Shown here one piece after another: positions 5,746-9,280 of a stretch of DNA of 9,280 nucleotides. The position numbers and the translations under genes were made by a program. Location: positions 1 to 9,280 of the forward strand of contig CAYLKD010000019.1 in the NCBI GenBank assembly GCA_964384345.1, given 5' to 3'. This DNA is from JASLCR01 sp964384345. Lineage in GTDB: Bacteria; Patescibacteriota; Saccharimonadia; Saccharimonadales; Saccharimonadaceae. Each line of letters opens with the position of its first letter. The first letter of the stretch is position 1. The notes under the pieces were generated by a model. The model was not told the origin of the DNA and made no database searches. It was given only the letters and a program-made list of their open reading frames with translations.

Positions 5746-5774
5746 TTGAGTACTACAAATATCACGCATATAAT
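5746..5774 (+). promoter_or_regulatory. promoter of the 52-residue peptide gene
   Basis: Plus strand: TTGAGT (5746-5751, 4/6), 17-bp spacer, perfect TATAAT (5769-5774). Predicted start is near 5781, 28 bases before the ATG at 5809. The two divergent -35 boxes form an imperfect palindrome (TGTCAA, GA, TTGAGT), so one bound protein could control both directions. Confidence 0.75.
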
Positions 5775-5808
5775 TAGTAATAGACATTTACTACTTATTA
5801 GGGGGCTT

Positions 5809-5967
5809 ATGAACGCAGCAGCAATTATTGACGGTACTATGACTTTGGAGGAAAAATTGCTAGCGATTGATAATGCTATGGCTGCTGCACAAGTCGAGGC
5901 TAAGTTGGCCGGTATTGATGTACCTCTCGACCCTGCCGATCTTACAATGTGTGAGGGCTGTCAATAA
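5809..5967 (+). CDS. 52-residue peptide with C-terminal CEGCQ tail
   Basis: This is the only plus-strand gene in the element. The ATG at 5809 follows AGGGGG and a well-formed promoter. The upstream ATG at 5737 is rejected because it lies before the -10 box. The peptide is acidic. Residues 12-35 form an Ala/Glu/Lys-rich amphipathic helix (LEEKLLAIDNAMAAAQVEAK), followed by GIDVPLDPADLT and the end MCEGCQ. There is no signal peptide or membrane segment. The two cysteines (48 and 51) make a terminal CxxC that could bind metal, form a redox pair, or be a modification or anchoring tail as in peptide precursors. No modifying enzyme is seen nearby. Its last 26 bases overlap the 3' end of the convergent gene. 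I do not recognise a family. Confidence 0.7.
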   Translation: MNAAAIIDGTMTLEEKLLAIDNAMAAAQVEAKLAGIDVPLDPADLTMCEGCQ

Positions 5968-6217
5968 CTTCAGGCCGTGTATAACGTCTCAGTCTACCGG
6001 CATGAGAATATGGGTCTATCCTAGAGTCTAATCTACCTAAGAGATGTAATGCAGTCGCACCGATAAACGAAGCCGTCAGAAGCCGTGTACGAGGGTTATC
6101 CAGCCATTCAGCAGTGCGATTGGTAATCAGTTCTTCATCAGCGCACAGAAGCTCATAGGCGGTAATACCGACACCTAATGCACTGATCGCTATTGTACTT
6201 GCTCGCGGTCGCTCCAT
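5942..6217 (-). CDS. small membrane protein, two predicted TM helices
   Basis: The 91-residue protein has hydrophobic segments at about 7-25 (STIAISALGVGITAYELL) and 45-61 (RLLTASFIGATALHLLG), joined by an acidic loop with DEELITNRTAEWLDNPRTR, and a basic tail with DSRIDPYSHAGRL. From memory, this pattern (a helix ending in YELLC, a short loop with a helix, ATALHLL, then RIDPYS) resembles small membrane proteins common near the lysis genes of actinobacterial phages. I cannot name the family with certainty. Its ATG shares a base with the stop of the zinc-ribbon gene (TAATG). It is last in the late operon, and its 3' end overlaps the peptide gene tail to tail by 26 bp. Confidence 0.75.
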   Translation of the reverse strand: MERPRASTIAISALGVGITAYELLCADEELITNRTAEWLDNPRTRLLTASFIGATALHLLGRLDSRIDPYSHAGRLRRYTRPEVIDSPHTL

Positions 6218-6672
6218 TATATCCAGCGCTCCGGCATAGTATGTGGTCGCTCTGGGTCATTCATCTCTTGCCAAAAAAGTTCTGGGTCTTGGTCGAGTAT
6301 GGCATTGACCGTACTACCGAACTTCCTGACGGTTTCTTCGAGGCGCGGTGTCAGTTCGTGTGTTTCGACTAGTTTAATACCCTTCATATCTAGCCAACCC
6401 TGATAGATTTGCGGTGGAGTTTCAGGTGTTATCGTCTCACCTAGCCCTGTATTTCGTGCGCTTTGTATTGACTCGCTATCCAAATGGATTCGTGTACGGT
6501 AGTCACAGCATGGACAGACAGCGTAGATAAAGCCGCACTCTGGGTGGTCATCAAATGTGTAGATTCTGGAGTTGTTTGTAGTCAGTTCGTAAGTTTCGTT
6601 ACAGCCTGAGCAGTTGTCAGTTAATGGTTCGGCACGTTCTTCGTGTCCGCGTTCTCGGTTCTTTTCACTCAT
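6217..6672 (-). CDS. zinc-ribbon-like hypothetical protein
   Basis: The 151-residue protein carries two Cys pairs, CSGC (21-24) and CPCC (53-56), with another Cys at 46. This is the spacing of a zinc ribbon with an intervening beta segment (RIYTFDDHPECGFIYAV). The rest is helical and acidic, including LEETVRKFGSTVNAIL and LFWQEMND. The start ATG has AGGAG at a 6-base spacing and overlaps the stop of the upstream gene by 8 bases. Zinc ribbons in phages serve in nucleic-acid binding or as structural pins; nothing here decides between these. There is no signal or membrane segment, so it should be cytoplasmic. Confidence 0.8.
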   Translation of the reverse strand: MSEKNRERGHEERAEPLTDNCSGCNETYELTTNNSRIYTFDDHPECGFIYAVCPCCDYRTRIHLDSESIQSARNTGLGETITPETPPQIYQGWLDMKGIKLVETHELTPRLEETVRKFGSTVNAILDQDPELFWQEMNDPERPHTMPERWI

Positions 6673-7084
6673 GTCTGTCTCCTCTCAGTAATGGTATCTG
6701 CATTCTCAGGGCTTCAATACTTAGGTCGTTCAAGGCTCGCTCAATGGGGTTGCACTTGTAGTGACGGCTGGACTCATCTACCAAATCGCAGTACTGGTCA
6801 ATGCCATCAAGTATCGGCAAGCCCCTCTCAAAGTCATTTGCGACGTGTGCAAGAGTGTGATACTGCGGTGTAGGGACTTGTGGGCATAACTCGTGAATCA
6901 GATTGTGCGTGGCTCTATGAAGCCCATGAGCTATCATATTATTGCGGAGATACTTACCCTCTGGGCGTACAAGCCAATCACGCCTCGAATGCAAAGTGTG
7001 ATGGTCGTCTTTATAATCATCTTCAGGCTGACCGAGCGTTGCGATACGTTCTCTGACAGTTTCGAGCCATACGGTTTCATTCAT
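6665..7084 (-). CDS. hypothetical phage protein, 139 aa
   Basis: I do not recognise this protein. Translation from the ATG at 7084 is preferred over the ATG at 7099, because AGGAGA lies between them, 7 bases upstream of 7084. The product is mainly helical and His-rich: DDHHTLHSRRDW around 27-38, then HGLHRATHNLIHEL and PQYHTLAHVANDFERG in the middle. The repeated His in helices (HxxHxxxHxxxHEL) resembles a metal-binding helix, but no known metallopeptidase order is complete. The order TLGQPEDDYKDDHHTLHSRRDWLV suggests a conserved structural segment. It overlaps the neighbouring genes by 8 bases at each end, so its translation is coupled within the operon. Confidence 0.75.
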   Translation of the reverse strand: MNETVWLETVRERIATLGQPEDDYKDDHHTLHSRRDWLVRPEGKYLRNNMIAHGLHRATHNLIHELCPQVPTPQYHTLAHVANDFERGLPILDGIDQYCDLVDESSRHYKCNPIERALNDLSIEALRMQIPLLRGDRHE

Positions 7085-7208
7085 CTTCGGTCTCCTCATC
7101 GTTATTTAGGTACATAGCAAGAATCCGACAGATTTCTCTATCGGACACTTCATAAAGCTGGTCTACAATGTCGTGCAACTCACCTGGTGTGAAGTTGCCG
7201 TTTTCCAC
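7077..7208 (-). CDS. 43-residue acidic protein (GTG start)
   Basis: This small gene fills the gap between two better-defined ones. It starts at GTG 7208, one base after the stop of the 48-residue membrane protein gene, and ends 8 bases inside the next gene. The only ribosome-site candidate is AGG 7 bases upstream, so re-initiation after the preceding stop is likely. The product has an amphipathic helix pair (PGELHDIVDQLYEVSDREICRILAMYL) and an extremely acidic tail (NNDEETEDE). The coding frame has no earlier start after an in-frame stop at 7245-7247. Function is unknown. The exact head-to-tail fit is the main support. Confidence 0.55.
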   Translation of the reverse strand: MENGNFTPGELHDIVDQLYEVSDREICRILAMYLNNDEETEDE

Positions 7209-7209
7209 G

Positions 7210-7356
7210 TCAGAGCCTACGACCGCTATTGTTAGCGATGAAAACTATTAACGCTATGATCGCTAGAACGATTAAGATAGTCCATAGCCCTAGCTTCAGT
7301 ACGACCAATGCGACGTATATTGCTACAAACAGTAATATTACTCCGAGAATACTCAT
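7210..7356 (-). CDS. 48-residue double-TM membrane protein
   Basis: ATG at 7356 with GGAG 7 bases upstream. Almost the whole protein is hydrophobic: helix 1 at about 4-20 (LGVILLFVAIYVALVVL), a turn with KLGLW, helix 2 at about 25-41 (WTILIVLAIIALIVFIA), then a polar basic end NNSGRRL. This is a small integral membrane hairpin located just after the holin. Candidate roles are a second holin, antiholin or pinholin-like lysis timer, which is inferred from position only. The gene follows a possible 9-codon ORF and is followed after one base by the GTG of the acidic protein. Confidence 0.7.
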   Translation of the reverse strand: MSILGVILLFVAIYVALVVLKLGLWTILIVLAIIALIVFIANNSGRRL

Positions 7357-7357
7357 G

Positions 7358-7387
7358 TTAAGCTCCAGCTCCGTAAGTATCAGTCAT
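7358..7387 (-). CDS. possible 9-codon coupling ORF (MTDTYGAGA)
   Basis: The ATG at 7387 overlaps the holin stop (TAATG), and its TAA ends one base before the ATG at 7356. The ribosome site of the 48-residue gene lies inside it. It would carry re-initiating ribosomes from the holin to the next gene. It is too short to call by coding statistics. Confidence 0.25.
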   Translation of the reverse strand: MTDTYGAGA

Positions 7388-7593
7388 TATTTAGCTCCTA
7401 AGTTAGGTGTTGATTTGTCGTTAAATGTCTTCTGGACAAATACCAGCGCTGTATTCACAAGTACTGTCAGTGGACCGAACAGTGTCGGGTCATTAGTTGT
7501 TGCTGTGATGAGGTAAGCAATCACAGTTGATACAGCGACATATAGTGCTGCTTTGAGTGTCTTGCCGACGTTGGTTGATAGAAAATTGTGCAT
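7387..7593 (-). CDS. holin-like two-TM membrane protein
   Basis: The 68-residue protein has two hydrophobic helices, about 14-31 (LKAALYVAVSTVIAYLI) and 37-54 (TLFGPLTVLVNTALVFVQ), joined by a short polar turn (TATTNDP), and a charged tail (KTFNDKSTPNLGAK). Size, topology and position directly after the endolysin gene are those of phage holins, which form the inner-membrane lesions that release the endolysin. The ATG has AAGGAG at a 7-base spacing, overlapping the amidase stop. The sequence alone cannot separate holin from antiholin, given the other small membrane proteins in the same operon. Confidence 0.75.
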   Translation of the reverse strand: MHNFLSTNVGKTLKAALYVAVSTVIAYLITATTNDPTLFGPLTVLVNTALVFVQKTFNDKSTPNLGAK

Positions 7594-7603
7594 ATTAGTC
7601 TCC

Positions 7604-8521
7604 TTACTTTTTAAATCTGCTAAAAATACCCGACAGAAAATCTACAATCGTTTTGACTAGTGCCTCTAGTGTCGAGACACGAGCTTTGGTTGCTTCGTAG
7701 TCAGCTGGGTCGATTGTTGACTGCTTGATGCCGATAGATAGAACTTCAGTAACAGGGTCTTTGACGACCTTTGACTTCTCTTTGCGTGAAGTCTCAACAC
7801 CGTTTGTGTAAGTTACTGTCCAAGTCGTCGTTACGCTACCATTGACACCTACTGTGGTAATCTTTGTTTCACCTGCTGGCATTGAGGCATCTTGACGCTG
7901 TATACGAGTGAATGGAGTAACTGCTGTACTTGATATGTCCTTAGTTGTGAAGACTGGCTTTGGCGGAGTGGCGTTTGGTCGAGCAACCCCAAAGAAGTCG
8001 CATATCCCATTTGCTATGCCGAGTGCGTATTTCTTATTGGCTGCATCGCCAACAGGGTCTCCACCATCGCTGACGAAGCCTGACTCAGTGAGTACTGCTC
8101 GTGGGTTTGTGTCTGTGATGAGATAGAATGCACCTTGTTTGATACCTCGGTTGCGTAGACCAGTCGTCTCAACCTGACCATTGTTGACGCAGGTTGCGAG
8201 GCGTGTCGTCTCTCCATCTGGACCAATACCAGTAAATGTCTCGATACCGGTTGCTGACCCACTAAAGCTATTCTTGTGAACTTCGACAACAACACCATCA
8301 TCTAAGTGCAGATAGTTGGCATTAACCCACGCTGTTGAAGCTACATAGTCCTGTGAGTTAGGTGCTTTCTCAACGATGATGTCTGGGTGTGGTGCGAGTA
8401 GGTCATAGACTTTATCGACGATATTGATAGTCTCATTAGCCTCGATAGTACCTTGACCAGTTGCTCCAGGGTCGCCACCACCGTGACCTGCTACGAGTAT
8501 TGCTACTCTATTGATTGCCAT
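7604..8521 (-). CDS. N-acetylmuramoyl-L-alanine amidase endolysin with G5 domain
   Basis: The N-terminal Amidase_3 domain (about 5-178) is a zinc amidase that cleaves the bond between muramic acid and the peptide stem. Zinc ligands are visible as His13 in AGHGGGDPGATG, Glu27, and His82 in VVVEVHKNS; the catalytic Glu146 sits in LTESGFVSD. After a Pro-rich hinge (NATPPKP), residues about 200-266 form a G5 domain, with PAGETKITTVGVNGS and TVTYTNGVETSR as its diagnostic strands. G5 domains are known to occur in cell-wall-binding enzymes and proposed to bind N-acetylglucosamine. The end (YEATKARVSTLEALVKTIVDFLSG, then FSRFKK) is a short amphipathic, cationic helix. There is no signal peptide, so release depends on a holin. 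AGGAGG lies 6 bases before the ATG and encodes the Arg-Arg end of the upstream protein. Confidence 0.9.
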   Translation of the reverse strand: MAINRVAILVAGHGGGDPGATGQGTIEANETINIVDKVYDLLAPHPDIIVEKAPNSQDYVASTAWVNANYLHLDDGVVVEVHKNSFSGSATGIETFTGIGPDGETTRLATCVNNGQVETTGLRNRGIKQGAFYLITDTNPRAVLTESGFVSDGGDPVGDAANKKYALGIANGICDFFGVARPNATPPKPVFTTKDISSTAVTPFTRIQRQDASMPAGETKITTVGVNGSVTTTWTVTYTNGVETSRKEKSKVVKDPVTEVLSIGIKQSTIDPADYEATKARVSTLEALVKTIVDFLSGIFSRFKK

Positions 8522-8524
8522 TAT

Positions 8525-9016
8525 TTACCTCCTAGTAGATTTTGTTATTGGTGTCAGGATATTTTGCACGAATGATGGTTTAGCCGCTGTAGGTTCGGTC
8601 GGTGTAGTCGCTTCGGCTGCTGGCTGTTGAGTCGTAGGTTGTGGGCTTGATTGCGGAGTAGCGTTGATCGGCGGGCTAGGACTTGAACCATTTTGAACAT
8701 TGGAGCTAATACGACATTGGTCAATATCAGCTATTTGTTTTGCCCCTCGGTTTGGTTCAGCGAAGAACTGCACAATGCAATCGAGGTGTCGGTCAAGACT
8801 GTCGATTTGCTTTGTTCGATTAGCCGCATTGTCTCGGATATTCTCCGTAATTTTCTTTGTTTCGGCTATTACTGTGTTCTGATACTCGACTTGCTGGGAT
8901 AGTGTACCGATAGTGATAGCTTGCAGGAGGAAAATACCACTGATACAGAGGGCTATTACCGTCAATGGTATGACCTGAGCGTTACGACGTAGGAAACTAC
9001 GAATATGGTTTATCAT
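8525..9016 (-). CDS. membrane-anchored coiled-coil protein with Pro/Thr-rich stalk
   Basis: The 163-residue protein has a basic N-terminus (RSFLRRN), one TM helix at about 16-37, and a heptad-like segment to about residue 80. Next comes a short conserved-looking module with two cysteines (HLDCIVQFFAEPNRG to DIDQCRIS, Cys80 and Cys101, possibly a disulfide). A Ser/Pro/Thr/Gln-rich stalk follows (about 108-147), and the end is FVQNILTPITKS. The predicted topology is N-in, C-out. Lying directly before the endolysin, it is probably a lysis-cassette or envelope-spanning protein, comparable in position to spanin-like or holin-accessory proteins of Gram-positive phages. The start ATG overlaps the stop of the preceding gene (ATGA). 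The specific role is inferred from context. Confidence 0.8.
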   Translation of the reverse strand: MINHIRSFLRRNAQVIPLTVIALCISGIFLLQAITIGTLSQQVEYQNTVIAETKKITENIRDNAANRTKQIDSLDRHLDCIVQFFAEPNRGAKQIADIDQCRISSNVQNGSSPSPPINATPQSSPQPTTQQPAAEATTPTEPTAAKPSFVQNILTPITKSTRR

Positions 9017-9280
9017 TTGAATATCCCCGTGACATCTACCTTTAGGAGTGACGCAACAATAAGAAGTGCAATAACCCCTCCTATAGCGAAAAGATAGAGG
9101 ACATTACTAGGTAGGTTTACTTTTTTAGCTTTCATCTTCTCTAAAGCTGTCACACGTCCATTAGTCTTTTGTGCCTGCACAAGTATCTTACCGATTGCCT
9201 CGGTTTGGTTGTCTTGCTTGCGGTCAACTGACTGAAGCCTGCTGAGTATGTCGTTAAGCAGGGTATTAAGGTCGTTGCTT
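9013..9280 (-). CDS. coiled-coil/TM protein, XhlA-like (5' end off the window)
   Basis: An open minus-strand frame runs from the window edge to the TGA at 9013-9015. The 88 visible residues start with a heptad-rich helix (NDLNTLLNDILSRLQSVD, continuing to AQKTNGRVTALEKM) and end with one TM helix (about 60-80 of the visible part, NVLYLFAIGGVIALLIVASLL) and a short tail KVDVTGIFK. A coiled coil followed by a single C-terminal TM helix is the layout of haemolysin XhlA-type proteins that accompany holin and amidase in Gram-positive phages. Its stop overlaps the start of the next gene by ATGA. The start is not in the window. Confidence 0.75.
   Translation of the reverse strand, partial: SNDLNTLLNDILSRLQSVDRKQDNQTEAIGKILVQAQKTNGRVTALEKMKAKKVNLPSNVLYLFAIGGVIALLIVASLLKVDVTGIFK

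Larger units (their letters stand above)
3430..9280. mobile_element. prophage or phage-plasmid-like integrated element (left part)
   Basis: Everything right of the tRNA operon has phage character. It comprises a tyrosine recombinase at the edge, an initiator-like replication gene with internal repeats, divergent promoters around one tiny gene, and a dense minus-strand operon with amidase endolysin and holin. The element is AT-richer than the host flank and has almost no intergenic space. The left boundary is placed between the tRNA promoter and the recombinase terminator but no attachment repeat can be identified, because the other end is outside the window. No capsid, tail, terminase or portal gene is present here, so a complete phage cannot be claimed. 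Confidence 0.75.

Noticed and set aside
5737..5808. Longer start of the plus-strand peptide at ATG 5737
   Set aside because: It lies upstream of the -10 box at 5769-5774 and has no ribosome site; ATG 5809 has both promoter and AGGGGG.
7085..7099. ATG 7099 as start of the 139-residue protein
   Set aside because: The ribosome site AGGAGA is downstream of this codon and correctly placed for ATG 7084.
6893..7516. Plus-strand ORFs of 74 and 95 aa opposite the micro-gene chain
   Set aside because: They lack ribosome sites and oppose a continuous coupled minus-strand operon.
8014..8301. Minus-strand 95-aa ORF and plus-strand ORFs within the amidase and 8525-9016 genes
   Set aside because: Out-of-frame shadows of well-supported genes, with no ribosome site.
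1..9280. CRISPR array, insertion sequence ends or rRNA
   Set aside because: No regularly spaced long repeats, transposase or rRNA sequence is visible; the only regular repeats are the short TGTCA cluster.

Overview
This window looks like a contig from a Candidatus Saccharibacteria (TM7/Patescibacteria) genome carrying the left part of an integrated phage-like element. The assignment rests on a glucoamylase-type GH15 enzyme of the kind common in that phylum, a zinc-independent long-tailed L33, standard genetic code with UGA as stop, and about 45% GC. It is an inference made without any database search.

Layout. Bases 1-255 encode a fragment of an enterobacterial-type adenine/xanthine/uracil (NCS2) permease at much higher GC. 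It is joined in frame to a GH15 glycoside hydrolase that has lost its N-terminus (stop at 1935). This is probably an assembly chimera at a short shared sequence. An unrecognised 227-residue protein overlaps the end of GH15 and converges with rpmG (L33, minus strand). Three minus-strand tRNA genes follow: Thr(TGT), Tyr(GTA) and, after an intrinsic terminator and a new promoter, Thr(GGT). A consensus promoter at 3374-3402 drives the cluster, and a terminator at 3429-3471 insulates it from the element.

The element starts near 3430. Its left arm, on the minus strand, holds a complete tyrosine recombinase, a nested inverted-repeat structure at 4381-4486, a small unknown protein, and a replication-initiator-like protein. 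The linker-coding part of the initiator gene contains phased TGTCA repeats and a 22-bp palindrome, as in the lambda O/ori arrangement. A strong extended -10 promoter at 5715-5743 drives this arm. Two base pairs away, a back-to-back promoter at 5746-5774 drives a lone plus-strand gene for a 52-residue peptide ending in a Cys-Glu-Gly-Cys-Gln tail.

The right arm (5942 to the window edge, all minus strand) is a tightly coupled late operon. In transcription order it holds a coiled-coil/TM protein (partial), a second coiled-coil/TM protein, an amidase endolysin with a G5 domain, a holin, a possible 9-codon ORF, a 48-residue double-TM protein, a 43-residue acidic protein, a 139-residue unknown, a zinc-ribbon protein, and a small membrane protein. 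The recombinase, initiator and lysis cassette together indicate a prophage or phage-plasmid of an ultrasmall bacterium. No structural genes are inside the window.
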